Assembly: GCF_011044495.1 (NCBI RefSeq)
Contig: NZ_CP049143.1
Location: 248,001-312,000 of the forward strand
Source: Roseimicrobium sp. ORNL1
GTDB lineage: Bacteria; Verrucomicrobiota; Verrucomicrobiia; Verrucomicrobiales; Verrucomicrobiaceae
Length of the DNA: 64,000 nt
Direction: 5' to 3'
Part shown: one piece after another, positions 1 through 9,142 of the stretch
Layout of the letters: each line of letters opens with the position of its first letter
Position numbering within the stretch: position 1 is the first letter of the stretch
Translations under genes and position numbers: made by a program
The notes under the pieces: generated by a model
Seen by the model: only the letters and a program-made list of their open reading frames with translations
The model's database searches: none
Told to the model about the DNA's origin: nothing

Positions 1-60
1 GGACTGGATAGGGACATAGGGGAAATGAAGTGCGGGGTGTCGGATTGTCCAGAGGGATCG

Positions 61-426
61 TTACTCTTTCCCGTAATACGCTTTTACTTCAGGTTTCAGC
101 CAGAAAATTAAGAGAGGGACGCACGCCACCACCGCGCAGCTGGACAGGCCGAGGCAGATGATGACAAGGCTGTAGACCCACGACCAGGGACGGGGCGCTG
201 AAACCAGGGGAGGAACGTGCGCCACCGCAAAGATCACCCCCATGGCCAGCAAGATGGAGCCCAGTACAACCGCTTCCCCCCGCGTCATATCCAGATCCTC
301 CGGAGACATCAAAAAGAAAACGAGGGAGAGTGCGGCGATCCCAAGGGAATAGGCCACCATGAACCAGCCGTATACCCTGAACCACAGCACAACGCGCGGA
401 AATACAGTCGTTCTCGCAGGCATCAT
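61..426 (-). CDS. Small multi-pass membrane protein, unknown function
   Basis: I do not recognise this 121-residue protein. It has four apparent hydrophobic segments, beginning near VVLWFRVYGWF, SLGIAALSLVFF, AVVLGSILLAMG and YSLVIICLGLSS, and a short hydrophilic tail ending AYYGKE. I chose the ATG at 426 because it places the first membrane segment near the N-terminus. A longer frame reaching 513 would add about 29 residues of non-membrane sequence. No strong Shine-Dalgarno is visible. It diverges from rdgB, whose start lies 125 bp away. An integral membrane protein is well supported, a function is not. Confidence 0.7.
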   Translation of the reverse strand: MMPARTTVFPRVVLWFRVYGWFMVAYSLGIAALSLVFFLMSPEDLDMTRGEAVVLGSILLAMGVIFAVAHVPPLVSAPRPWSWVYSLVIICLGLSSCAVVACVPLLIFWLKPEVKAYYGKE

Positions 427-551
427 AGGCGCGCATGTTTCTCCACGGGTCTCAATCCGGCAAGCAAAGAACGTGGCCTGCAATTTCAGGATCATAGCGT
501 GCGATTCACGCACCGCTTTCTTTTCGCAAATCCCCCTGCTAGTGGTGCCGG

Positions 552-1157
552 GTGAAACAGCTCCTCATCTCCACCGGCAACCGCCACAAGACTGAAGAAA
601 TCCGCTCCATGCTGGGCGAAGGCTGGACGGTCACCGATCTCACTGCGTACCCCGAAATCGCGCCCGCGGAGGAGACGGGTGATACCTTCGATGCCAATGC
701 GAGGCTCAAGGCCCTGCACCTCAGCGAGGCTCTGCCGGATCTGCTGGTGCTCTCCGACGACTCCGGACTTGAGGTTGATGCGCTTGGCGGTGCGCCCGGA
801 GTCATCTCTGCGCGCTATGCGGGAGTCGGTGCCACGGATGCGGACAATCGCGAAAAGCTGAAGCAGGCCCTGCGTGAGAGGATGGTGACAGGTGAAGGAC
901 CGCCCTTCACCGGGCGCTTCCGCTGCTGCATGGTGCTCGCTAGCGGTGGAAAAGAATTGGGCATCTTCAATGGCGCCGTGGAAGGCACGCTTCTACTGGA
1001 AGAGGAAGGAGAGGGGGGCTTCGGTTACGATTCGCTCTTTGTGCCGGAAGGACATGTGCAGAGTTTTGGCGTGCTGCCTTCTGAAGTGAAAAATGGCCTC
1101 AGTCACCGGGCACGCGCGCTGGCACAGGTGAAGGAGTGGCTGCAGAGCCATGATTGA
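552..1157 (+). CDS. rdgB: RdgB/HAM1-type non-canonical purine NTP pyrophosphatase
   Basis: The 201-residue length is normal for the HAM1/RdgB family, which hydrolyses dITP, XTP and ITP to monophosphates and so keeps deaminated purines out of DNA and RNA. Family motifs are all present: the STGNRHK start (residues 7-13) that binds phosphate, SDDSGLEVDALGGAPG (68-83) carrying the metal and catalytic acidic residues, GFGYDSLF in the substrate pocket, and the C-terminal SHRARAL. The start codon is GTG at 552. It is followed by a 483-bp gene-free stretch containing repeat A1. A cytoplasmic house-cleaning enzyme; confident call. Confidence 0.95.
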   Translation: MKQLLISTGNRHKTEEIRSMLGEGWTVTDLTAYPEIAPAEETGDTFDANARLKALHLSEALPDLLVLSDDSGLEVDALGGAPGVISARYAGVGATDADNREKLKQALRERMVTGEGPPFTGRFRCCMVLASGGKELGIFNGAVEGTLLLEEEGEGGFGYDSLFVPEGHVQSFGVLPSEVKNGLSHRARALAQVKEWLQSHD

Positions 1158-1230
1158 CATTGGCGAAATTGTTACCTGTTCCCGGAGGACGCAAGAACGT
1201 GAGGGTCATGATATAGAAACGGTGCCGAAT

Positions 1231-1405
1231 GCCTTGGACTGCGCGCAGCCCTGCTGCCGCTTTCCTCAAGTGCAGCCTGCTGCACGCTACACTGCGACGA
1301 AGTCGCCAAGCCTTTTTAGACACGCCATCTCACGAGCGAGTGTCACCATCGCCACAGCAGGCTGTGGACTCTCAAAGCGGCAGCAGGGCTGCACGCAGTC
1401 CAAGG
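1231..1405. repeat. Repeat family A, copy 1 (long imperfect palindrome)
   Basis: Two arms of about 50 nt form an imperfect inverted repeat, starting GCCTTGGACTGCGCGCAGCC and ending in its near-complement GCACGCAGTCCAAGG. The loop contains CACTGCGACGAAGTCGCCAA. The same arms and a matching loop occur at 37684-37880 in the opposite orientation, so this is a dispersed element. It fills most of the 483-bp gap between rdgB and the YhaM-like gene. Open frames across it are products of the repeat and are not called as genes. Nothing else is seen in 1158-1640. Confidence 0.8.
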
Positions 1406-1640
1406 ACGCTGCGCGTCACAGCATCTGGATCTATCGTGGACGTCGCCTTCTCGATAGATTCACTCGGTTCTCTTAACCTGGCGCTCGTGCGCAGAGCATG
1501 ATGCTGCGCTCCTTCAGGGCCCGGCTGCAGATTCATGACGCCTTCACAAATACACGTCAGGCTAATTTACAGGCCTCAATAGTATAACGCGCCCTTGCCA
1601 TCCCCGACAAAGTCCGCACTCTGTCAGTGCACTCGATTCC

Positions 1641-2750
1641 ATGCCCGCGTCCTCCAACGATTTTGAATGGCTCACGCTCCGTCAACTCAAGGGCGTGGCC
1701 AGTGCCACCCCAGAGCCGTGGTGCATTCGTGTGCAGATTGAGAACCTGTCCGTGCGCGAGGCTTCGAACGGCAAGCCGTACTACGAACTGAAGCTTAATG
1801 ACGGCACCGAGTCGCTCGTGTGGCGTGTGTTCGACAGCAGCCAGGCCTATCTTGAAGTGACCACCTGCAAACGCGGCGGATGGATCGAAGTCGCCGCGCA
1901 CTGGGCGGATGGGAAGTTTGGCCTGGAGCCGCGCAATGCCTCCCTGCGCCCCCTCGCGGAGAATGAAATCCAGATGCTGCTGGCTGGCGATGATGAAACG
2001 CGTGACCGGCAGAAGCTGGACTACGAGACTATCACAAATCTGACCTCGCAGCTCGCGGACCCAAGGTTGCGGATGTTGTGCGGCATGTTCCTGCAGCAGC
2101 ACGGCACCCGCTTCCAACGCGCGGCGGCTGCCCGTGACTATCACCACGCCCGACGCGGCGGCCTCGTGGAGCACGTGGCGCAGATGATGCGCACCGCAGT
2201 TCAGATCTGCGTCGCCTATCCCGCGCTCAATCGTGATCTCCTCGTTTCCGGCGTGCTCTTTCACGACTGCGGAAAGCTCTGGGAGAACAACTACTCCGAG
2301 GACGGCTTCACCATGCCGTACACGCTCACGGGCGAAATGATTGGCCACATCGCCATGGGTCTTGAAGTGGTGAACAAACTCTGGCGCACGGTCATGGATT
2401 CTCCCGAGTCCGCTTCATGGACCTTGCTGGAGCCGCCGAACGAGCTCGTGCGCCTGCACTTGCTGCATCTCATCGGCTCGCATCACGGTGAAATGCAGTT
2501 CGGTTCGCCAGTGCTGCCCAAGACACCGGAAGCCATCGCGCTGCACTACATCGACAATCTCGATGCGAAGATGGAAATGTTCCGCCGGGGTTATGAGACC
2601 AGCGCGGAACTAGCGGATGGCATCTATGAGCGGGTTCGACCGCTGCCGGCAAATCTCATCCGACCGCTGGCGAGTGTGCCGCCACCTGTGCCCGCTGCTT
2701 CTTCTGTGAAGGAGGAAAACGAAGAGGGCGACAGCACGATCGCGCGCTGA
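1641..2750 (+). CDS. YhaM-like 3'-5' exoribonuclease (OB-fold + HD domain)
   Basis: The 369-residue protein has an N-terminal OB-type nucleic-acid-binding domain (about residues 25-105) and an HD hydrolase domain (about 165-320). The metal-binding signature is visible: H178 in GGLVEHV, HD at 208-209 followed by CGK, H236, the SHHGE motif at 280-284, and D305/D308 in HYIDNLDAK. This order and spacing are those of the YhaM/CBF1 family, which degrades RNA and ssDNA 3' to 5'. An alanine/proline tail (about 340-369) is extra. It converges with the sugar dehydrogenase gene across a 37-bp gap. Family assignment is strong; the substrate in this organism is inferred. Confidence 0.85.
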   Translation: MPASSNDFEWLTLRQLKGVASATPEPWCIRVQIENLSVREASNGKPYYELKLNDGTESLVWRVFDSSQAYLEVTTCKRGGWIEVAAHWADGKFGLEPRNASLRPLAENEIQMLLAGDDETRDRQKLDYETITNLTSQLADPRLRMLCGMFLQQHGTRFQRAAAARDYHHARRGGLVEHVAQMMRTAVQICVAYPALNRDLLVSGVLFHDCGKLWENNYSEDGFTMPYTLTGEMIGHIAMGLEVVNKLWRTVMDSPESASWTLLEPPNELVRLHLLHLIGSHHGEMQFGSPVLPKTPEAIALHYIDNLDAKMEMFRRGYETSAELADGIYERVRPLPANLIRPLASVPPPVPAASSVKEENEEGDSTIAR

Positions 2751-2787
2751 CGCCCTCTCCAAGTTACATTCCCAATCTAGGCAGCGC

Positions 2788-4005
2788 TTACTTCGCCGCT
2801 TCCACACGCAGGATCTTGCCGCCCCAGTCGAGCACCAGGATTTCCTTGTTCTGATCTTCGCAGAAGGCGTTGGGCTTCATCAGGCCCTTGCCCTTGGTAT
2901 CACGAGCAGCTTCGTAGATGAGGTCGTTGCTGATCACCTTCTTCGCTGCCTTGTCATACTTCAGCGCCCAGATGCGGCCAAAGCCCCAGTCGCCGTAGAT
3001 GTAGGCGCCCTTCAGCGCGGGCACTTTCTCGCCACGGTACACAAAGCCACCGGTGATGCTGATACCATCCGAGTGTGCATATTCATGGATGGGGTCAATG
3101 GAGGTGAAGCCGGCTGGCGGAGCATCCGTGCGCAGCGGGAAGGGGCGCGCGCCTTCGCGGAAGCTCCAGCCGTAGTTGCCGCCCTTTTCGATCAGGTTGA
3201 CCTCTTCCCACACGTCCTGGCCCACGTCCGCCAGCCAGAAGGTGCCTTCTTCATCAAAGGAGATGCCCCACGGATTGCGCAGGCCGTAGGCCCAGATTTC
3301 GTCGCGGGTGCCCTCCTTGCCCACGAAGGGATTGTCCTGTGGCACGGTGTAGCCGCGGCTGCCGCTGGGCTTGCTGGGGTCGATGCGCAGGACCTTGCCG
3401 AGCAGCATGAAAAGATTCTGCGCGGAGCGGGTCGCGTCGTCGCGCTTGCCGCCATCACCGAAGGACAGGTAGAGATAACCATCCGGGCCGAAGACCATGT
3501 TGCCGGAGTTGTGATTCCAGAAGGGCTGCGGCACTTCCAGGAGGATGCGCTCGGAAGCCATGTCCGCCTTGTTCGGGTCATCCTTGCTCACCTTGAACTC
3601 GCTGTACACACTGCGTTTGATGTCCTGCTGCGAGTAGGAGACGTAGAACTTGCCGGACTTCGCAAAGTCTGGAGCGAAGGCGAGACCGAGCAGACCCTCT
3701 TCGAACTTTGCCTGGTCATTGGCCTCCATCTTACGGTCGGTGAAATCCAGGAACACCTTCGCATCCGCGCTGGATTCATCCTTCGGCAGCACGAGGATCT
3801 TGCCGCGCTGCTGCACCAGGAAGAGACGATTCGAGCCATCCGGCGGGACCACCACACTGATGGGCCGCTCGACGGTCATCTGCACCTTTTCAAAGACGGG
3901 GGTGAGCTGGATCTTGGGGGCTTCGGCTGCAGCGCAAATCGTGGGCAATGCTACCGCGGCCAAGCCGAGCGCAAGCGAACAGAAATGAGAGCGGGAAATA
4001 TACAT
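2788..4005 (-). CDS. Secreted PQQ-type sugar dehydrogenase (GSDH beta-propeller)
   Basis: A 405-residue exported protein of the glucose/sorbosone dehydrogenase family. Residues 1-20 form a signal peptide with likely cleavage after CAAA. Propeller motifs follow: RPISVVVPPDG, NHNSGNMVFGPDG, YLSFGDGG, GLRNPWGISFDEEG and GGNYGWSF. The family oxidises aldoses with PQQ bound on top of a six-bladed propeller, usually in the periplasm. I chose the ATG at 4005, which begins the signal peptide; an in-frame ATG at 4044 would bury it. No PQQ biosynthesis genes are in the window, so cofactor use is unproven. PVC genomes carry many such paralogues. Confidence 0.88.
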   Translation of the reverse strand: MYISRSHFCSLALGLAAVALPTICAAAEAPKIQLTPVFEKVQMTVERPISVVVPPDGSNRLFLVQQRGKILVLPKDESSADAKVFLDFTDRKMEANDQAKFEEGLLGLAFAPDFAKSGKFYVSYSQQDIKRSVYSEFKVSKDDPNKADMASERILLEVPQPFWNHNSGNMVFGPDGYLYLSFGDGGKRDDATRSAQNLFMLLGKVLRIDPSKPSGSRGYTVPQDNPFVGKEGTRDEIWAYGLRNPWGISFDEEGTFWLADVGQDVWEEVNLIEKGGNYGWSFREGARPFPLRTDAPPAGFTSIDPIHEYAHSDGISITGGFVYRGEKVPALKGAYIYGDWGFGRIWALKYDKAAKKVISNDLIYEAARDTKGKGLMKPNAFCEDQNKEILVLDWGGKILRVEAAK

Positions 4006-4103
4006 GGGTTGGAGGCTACGCAGGACGGCGTGGAAATGCATCAAGGAAGTTTTGTCCAGAAAGGGACTGTGTATGAGGCAGTGCGAATGAGGGATCCGAA
4101 GTT

Positions 4104-4363
4104 GCAGCCTGAAGGGCTGCGGGAGCCGAGCCCAGGGTTATGGGAGCCTTAGCGACCGACACCCTGGGTGTGAATAGTAACGAGTGACCGCCCTGAAGGG
4201 GCGGAGGAGCGGGCTCTATTCACTTGGCAATGTGGTACGAACTTGGAACGTCCTCCTCCACCCCTTCAGGGTGGAAGCGTTTTGTGTTTCTGACCCAAGG
4301 TGTCGGTCGCTAAGGCTCCCTAACCTTGGGCTGGGCTCCTGCGCTCTTTCAGAGCACGGCTGC
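4104..4363. repeat. Repeat B: long imperfect palindrome (about 100-nt arms)
   Basis: The two arms pair almost end to end. The best block is a perfect 22-bp inverted repeat, 4142-4163 (GGGAGCCTTAGCGACCGAC...) against 4299-4320. Outer parts also match: CCCTGAAGGGGCGGAGG pairs with CCTCC(A)CCCCTTCAGGG, and GAGCCGAGCCCAGGG with the CTTGGGCTGGGCTC stretch. A loop of roughly 45 nt remains. It occupies the 426-bp gap between two minus-strand genes, and no coding signal is seen there. It resembles a dispersed MITE/REP-type element, but only one copy is in this window. Confidence 0.75.
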
Positions 4364-4431
4364 GTTTTGCGACATCCGCCGAAGCTACATCGACGTTGCT
4401 TTTCAAAGTTGTTCCAAAGTCCGTTCGTCAA

Positions 4432-5331
4432 TCACCCCACATCACACAGCCCCACCGCCTCGCGCAGACCCACCATGGGATCAATCGTGGGGATGAACTC
4501 GTGCCCCACATAGCCGGTGTAGCCAATCTCGAGCAGCTTCTTCATGAGCGGCGGGTAATTGATCTCCTGGTCCTTGCCGATTTCGCAGCGTCCCGGATTT
4601 CCGGCCGTGTGAATGTGGCCGATGACGTCCTTGCACTGCTCGATGCGGCGCGTCACATCGCCGTGCATGATCTGCACATGGTAGATATCGAAGAGCAGCT
4701 TCATGTTCGGTGAGCCGACCTCGCGGATGATTTCCGCACAGTAGTCCACGTCATCGCCTTGGTAGCCGGGGTGGCCCTTCATCTCCGCGGAGTCGCGCGT
4801 GTTCAGGTGCTCCAGCAGCAGGACGACGTTCTTCTTCTCTGCTTCACCGATGATCTTCTTATAGGCCTCGATGCAATTCTTCTTCCCCTGTTCGCGGCTG
4901 ATGGCGCTGCCGCCTTCGTTTGTGGTGTCTGCGAAACCGGTAAAGCTCAACACATTCGGGTTACCGTATTCAGCGCACTTGTCGATGCGTTCCTGGATGG
5001 CCTTGAAGTTCGCGTCCCAGAAGATGGGATTGTTCATGCCCTTGATGAAGCCGTGCGCACCCACGTAGGCACATTTCAGGTCAGCGGCCTTCAGCTTGTC
5101 CCACTCCTGGGGCGCTACGCCCTCCACGGACACGCAGCCGAGTTCCTTGGCCGCCTTGATGGTGTCTTCAATCTTCCACTTGGCGCCGCGGGCGAAGCAC
5201 CAGTGAACAATGCTTTGCTTGATCTTCCCATTTTTCACCAAAGTTTCCGCCGCAGCGGGCTTGGGAGAGGAAAGCGCGGCAAGTCCGGTACTTGCGGCGA
5301 ACCAGCGGAGGGCGGTGCGGCGGGAGGGCAT
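4432..5331 (-). CDS. Exported hydroxypyruvate isomerase-like TIM-barrel protein
   Basis: A 299-residue AP-endonuclease-2-type TIM barrel resembling hydroxypyruvate isomerase (Hyi), which interconverts hydroxypyruvate and tartronate semialdehyde. The expected metal ligands can be placed at E174 (LLLEHLN), D215 (LLFDIYHVQ), H241 (GHIHTAGNPGR) and E278 (GYVGHEFIP). Unlike cytoplasmic Hyi, it begins with a twin-arginine-like signal (PSRRTALRWFAAS) ending around AAAE, so export through Tat is predicted; this is common for PVC members of the family. It diverges from the ABC importer operon across 135 bp. The substrate is unproven and could be another sugar. Confidence 0.82.
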   Translation of the reverse strand: MPSRRTALRWFAASTGLAALSSPKPAAAETLVKNGKIKQSIVHWCFARGAKWKIEDTIKAAKELGCVSVEGVAPQEWDKLKAADLKCAYVGAHGFIKGMNNPIFWDANFKAIQERIDKCAEYGNPNVLSFTGFADTTNEGGSAISREQGKKNCIEAYKKIIGEAEKKNVVLLLEHLNTRDSAEMKGHPGYQGDDVDYCAEIIREVGSPNMKLLFDIYHVQIMHGDVTRRIEQCKDVIGHIHTAGNPGRCEIGKDQEINYPPLMKKLLEIGYTGYVGHEFIPTIDPMVGLREAVGLCDVG

Positions 5332-5466
5332 GGCAGAAAAAGGGGTGGAAGTGATTTATAGTAGTCGGTGGATTTGCCGTGAATCAATCACGGACTGCCA
5401 TCATTCCGTGGAGGGACTTGTCACAGGCAGTCACGCTCTCTAAGGTTCTGACAAACAAAGAACCCC

Positions 5467-7515
5467 ATGCCCTGGAACCGGTGGATCATCTATGCCCTCC
5501 CGCTGGCGCTCGCGCTGCTGACCATCTGGTCCGCGGTGCAGGCGAGGGCGTCGCGTGCCATCAAAGGCACCGCGGAAATCGTCGTGGCTTCCAGTGAGAG
5601 CACGCGTCCTTCCCTGAATCCCTATCTGGCCACGGGGGAGGCGGGGCGCGAGATGCAGGCCCTGCTGCATGAGCCGCTGCTCAAGATGGATGCCCAGGGA
5701 GGCATCGCCACAGGGCTGATCCAGAGCTGGTCGTGGTCCCAGACCGTGTCCTTCTGGTTCGCGCAGGAGAAGTTTGCACAGCAGGCCGCGGAAGCGCTGC
5801 GCAAGGCCGACGCCGTACAAGGCTCACGCTGGCGTCTGGGACTGGTGGATGCGGTGGGCAATGAACTCCGCCTCATTTTCACCGAGCCCGAACCCAGCGC
5901 TGGCAAGCGGGTCATGGACAGCATCGCCAGCTTCGGACCGCTGCCGGTGGAAACCGTGCGTGTGGAACTGCAGGAGCCCGCCGAGCCACACCACACTTTC
6001 TTCATGCAGAACGCGGTCGAGCGCGATCAAATCAAGGACGTGTGGTTCGATGGGTCCAATGCCTACGAAGTGAAGGTCAGCGGCGAGGCACTGCGCCTCT
6101 TTGAGGAACTCAGCATCTATTACCAGAATCGCCCCGCATTGGGAGCCAAGGTGCGGCTCGTGAACAAACAACCCTTCCTCGCGCATCCCATGCTGGAGTT
6201 GCAGATTCGTGAGGGTGCGACGTTTCATGATGGGACACCGGTCACCTCCGCGGATGTGGCGCGCACGCTGCGTTTGCTTGCCGAGCAACCGTGGCCGGTG
6301 CCGGGGCGCGATGCCTTCCGTCGCATTCATTCCATGGACGCCAGCCAGCCAGCGGCCCTCCGCTTGGGTTTCCGGGAAACTTATGGCCCGTTCCCCGTGA
6401 CACTCGTGGATGTGCCAGTGTTCCCCGCTGACTGGATTCAGAAACACGCGCGCGCCTTTGAGGAGGAGTCGCCATTTGAAAAGGATCCTCCACCGGCCAC
6501 CGGCCTGTATAAGGTGGCCTCGAAGGCGGACACCGGCATTCAGCTCACGCGCCAACAGGCAAAGCCGGACGAGCCCCGTGGGCGGTTGCAGTTCGTCTTC
6601 GGACGTTCACCGGGAAACATCCGCACCGGGTTTGCCATGAATGCCGTGGATGTCTTCTGGCCTGCCACCGCCAGCACAGCCACGCTGGCGCGCGACCCGC
6701 AGTTGCGTATTCAAACCACAGCTCCACGGAACCGGCTCATGGTCCTGTGGAACTGTCGCCGCGCTCCGCTGGATCAATGGGAGGTCCGGCAGGCCCTGGG
6801 GTCCATGATTGACCGCGAAACCCTGGTGAAGGAACTGCTGCGTGGCGAGGGCAGCCTGCATGAAGGCATGTACCGTCCGGATTTGTGGTTCTCCCCAAGG
6901 CGTCCGGTGATACCGGCGGATCCGCTTCAGGCAAGGCAGACGCTTGAGGGCTTGGGCTGGTCCCCGGACCTACAGGGTCGTCTGGTAAAGGGCGGGGAAG
7001 TTTTTCGTCTTGAGCTGATGACAGTGTCGGGAAATGCGGAGCGCATGGCGCTGGCGCGGCGGCTGGCGCAGACCTGGAGCGAGCACGGTATAGAGGTAGT
7101 CATCACCGCAGTGTCTTGGGATGAAATGCTGCGTGATCGCCTGCCGCAGCATCGGTTCGATGCGGTACTGCTCGGCCTCGACTACGACATCACCTGGGAT
7201 CAGTCCCCTTTCTGGCACAGCTCACAAGGACCTCACGGTCTGAACTATTCCGGCCTCGCCGATGCTCCGCTCGATGGCCTGCTGGACGCACTACGCATCG
7301 AAACGGATCTCGCTCGCGTTCCTGCGCTGGCGAGGCAGGTGGAGGATCGTCTGCTATCCCTGCATCCCTTCCTGCCGCTCTTTTCCGGCACGAATGTCAT
7401 CGCCGTGCGGCGCAATGTGGTGGCCACTGACGCGGGGAAGTCCGCAGAGCTGCGGGATCTTTTGAATGCGCCTGTGGGGAATGTTTCGCAGAGCGGAGGT
7501 GGGGTTGAAAAATAG
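5467..7515 (+). CDS. Peptide-type ABC solute-binding protein (SBP family 5)
   Basis: A 682-residue extracytoplasmic solute-binding protein. One N-terminal hydrophobic segment (residues 7-26) acts as an uncleaved anchor or signal; no lipobox cysteine is visible. SBP_bac_5 motifs include SLNPYL, LQIREGATFHDGTPVTSADVARTL, ATGLYKV, the WNCRRAPLDQWEVRQALGSMIDRETLV region and LPLFSGTNVIAVRRNV. It is longer than DppA/OppA (about 540): roughly 110 residues of unusual sequence lie between the start of domain I and the FHDGTPV motif. The stop overlaps the next gene, so it heads a three-gene importer operon. The ligand is probably an oligopeptide or similar; this is inference. Confidence 0.87.
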   Translation: MPWNRWIIYALPLALALLTIWSAVQARASRAIKGTAEIVVASSESTRPSLNPYLATGEAGREMQALLHEPLLKMDAQGGIATGLIQSWSWSQTVSFWFAQEKFAQQAAEALRKADAVQGSRWRLGLVDAVGNELRLIFTEPEPSAGKRVMDSIASFGPLPVETVRVELQEPAEPHHTFFMQNAVERDQIKDVWFDGSNAYEVKVSGEALRLFEELSIYYQNRPALGAKVRLVNKQPFLAHPMLELQIREGATFHDGTPVTSADVARTLRLLAEQPWPVPGRDAFRRIHSMDASQPAALRLGFRETYGPFPVTLVDVPVFPADWIQKHARAFEEESPFEKDPPPATGLYKVASKADTGIQLTRQQAKPDEPRGRLQFVFGRSPGNIRTGFAMNAVDVFWPATASTATLARDPQLRIQTTAPRNRLMVLWNCRRAPLDQWEVRQALGSMIDRETLVKELLRGEGSLHEGMYRPDLWFSPRRPVIPADPLQARQTLEGLGWSPDLQGRLVKGGEVFRLELMTVSGNAERMALARRLAQTWSEHGIEVVITAVSWDEMLRDRLPQHRFDAVLLGLDYDITWDQSPFWHSSQGPHGLNYSGLADAPLDGLLDALRIETDLARVPALARQVEDRLLSLHPFLPLFSGTNVIAVRRNVVATDAGKSAELRDLLNAPVGNVSQSGGGVEK

Positions 7516-9142
7516 ACACATGCGACGTCCGGGCCTCCATCCATCTTCCCTCCCTTTGCGCGCGTGGCTCCTCACGACCGCCGCTGCCCTCTTCCTCCTG
7601 CTGTTGCTGGGTGGTTCCTTCGGAGATGTGTTTCCACTCGTGCTGGGATTCATGCCGCTGGAAAAGGGAGGGCAGGGCTACCTGCACATCCTGCTGGGGC
7701 GTGCCACAGCCACATTTTTCTGCATCAGTGTTGCTGCCATTCTTGGCTGGAGCACGGCGCTGGCCTTGACCCTGCTCGCGGGCTTCACGGGCAAGGGTGG
7801 ATTGAAGGTGGTGGTCTGGGCCGGTCGATTCCTCTCCGTGGTGCCGCCCATGGCGTGGGCGTTGGGATTGTTGGTGGTGCTCATCCAGCGCTGGGGTATT
7901 CCTGCGGAGACACTCTTCCCCTATGCGCCGCCAGAGGGAACGGACTCGCTGTTTCTGCGTGCCGGCCGGGAGGTCTGGGCATGGATGTTCCCCGTGGTGA
8001 CGCTCGCCATTCCCGCCTGTGCCATGATGCTCGCCGCTCTGGCGCACCGGCTGGAGATGCTGATGGCGAGTGAGCAGTTTTGCCACTTGAAGGCACGCGG
8101 CCTCGGCATGGTGACCATTCTCCACTGCCACTTCCTTCCCTCCCTCCTGCTGGATCTGGTGCGTACCGGGCGTGCCACCTTGCCGCTGTTGCTCGGCTTC
8201 AGTGTTCCGGTGGAGCATATCCTCGGCTTCGATGGTTTGGGCGGATTCTCCGGACAGATGCTTTCCACCCAGGAGTACCCGAAGGCCCTGCCTGCTGCGT
8301 TGTATCTGGGAGGCTGGATGCTGTTGTTGTGGTTCTTCCTGATGGGTCAGGTGGAGCGTCGCGCTCCCGCTTCGCGCATTCTACCGACCTATCCTGAAGG
8401 CGAGGCCCGCGCCTGGATCTGCGCCATCGGCGGTGCAGTGATGGTCTTGGGGTTGTTGGTCCTGCCTTACTGGATGCCCGGCGAGGCCATGGCTGCGGCG
8501 CGGAGCGTGTGGTGGAGGGAGCTTTGGTTTGTGTTCCAGGTCGTGCTCGTGGCCGTGGTGGTGGTGCTTATCAGCATGCCGCTCTGGCAGGGCTGGGATC
8601 GCATCAAGCCGAAGTGGAACTTCGGGCTCGTCTCGCCAGCGGTGAATGAGGCGGTGCTTCTCCCCACGCTGTTGTTTGGCGCCCTCGGGTGGCTGGATGT
8701 GCCTCTGGCGGCGGTCGGTGCGGGCATGGTGCTTTCCCTGGGAGGCATGGCCCTGCTGCGCGCCCAGGCCCGCGAGCTCTCCACACGGCGCATGGTGGAG
8801 GCATCCCGCATGTTGGGGGAGAACACGCCCGGCATTCTCAAGCATCACCTGCTGCGCTTCCTGCTCCCGTCCCTGGGAAATTGGGCGCTCCGCATGATGT
8901 CCGCGCTCCTGCTCTGGATGTGCATCATCCACTGGTTCTTCTCCGGGTCCGGTGATGGAGGCGCAATTCCCTCGTGGGGCGCGCAGATGCGTCTTGCCTC
9001 GGAGGAGGTTTTCGATGATCCAAGGGGTGTCATGGTGCCCGCCCTGCTGGTGGCGCTGTGGTGCCTCAGTCTTCAATTGCTCAGCCGCGCCTTCCGAGCC
9101 GATCTGCCTCCGCAGGAATCCCAACCCGTTGATCCGCGATGA
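7505..9142 (+). CDS. Fused two-domain ABC permease (DppB-DppC type)
   Basis: This 545-residue protein carries two BPD-type permease halves in one chain. Each half ends in an EAA-like cytoplasmic loop: KARGLGMVTILHCHFLPSLL in the first and EASRMLGENTPGILKHHLL in the second. About ten to twelve hydrophobic segments are present, with a linker around ERRAPASRILPTYPEG. In standard Dpp/Opp systems these halves are separate B and C proteins. I prefer a TTG start at 7505 because GGAGG at 7495-7499 sits 5 nt upstream. An ATG at 7520 has no such site, and an ATG at 7466 overlaps the upstream gene more. It overlaps the upstream stop by 11 bp and the next start by 4 bp, suggesting translational coupling. 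Confidence 0.85.
   Translation: MKNRHMRRPGLHPSSLPLRAWLLTTAAALFLLLLLGGSFGDVFPLVLGFMPLEKGGQGYLHILLGRATATFFCISVAAILGWSTALALTLLAGFTGKGGLKVVVWAGRFLSVVPPMAWALGLLVVLIQRWGIPAETLFPYAPPEGTDSLFLRAGREVWAWMFPVVTLAIPACAMMLAALAHRLEMLMASEQFCHLKARGLGMVTILHCHFLPSLLLDLVRTGRATLPLLLGFSVPVEHILGFDGLGGFSGQMLSTQEYPKALPAALYLGGWMLLLWFFLMGQVERRAPASRILPTYPEGEARAWICAIGGAVMVLGLLVLPYWMPGEAMAAARSVWWRELWFVFQVVLVAVVVVLISMPLWQGWDRIKPKWNFGLVSPAVNEAVLLPTLLFGALGWLDVPLAAVGAGMVLSLGGMALLRAQARELSTRRMVEASRMLGENTPGILKHHLLRFLLPSLGNWALRMMSALLLWMCIIHWFFSGSGDGGAIPSWGAQMRLASEEVFDDPRGVMVPALLVALWCLSLQLLSRAFRADLPPQESQPVDPR

Noticed and set aside
1150-1501. Two overlapping open frames between rdgB and the YhaM-like gene
   Set aside because: They run through the arms of repeat A1 and have no protein-like character.
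3073-4152. A 359-codon open frame opposite the sugar dehydrogenase gene
   Set aside because: Antisense shadow with typical Arg/His/Ala-rich composition.
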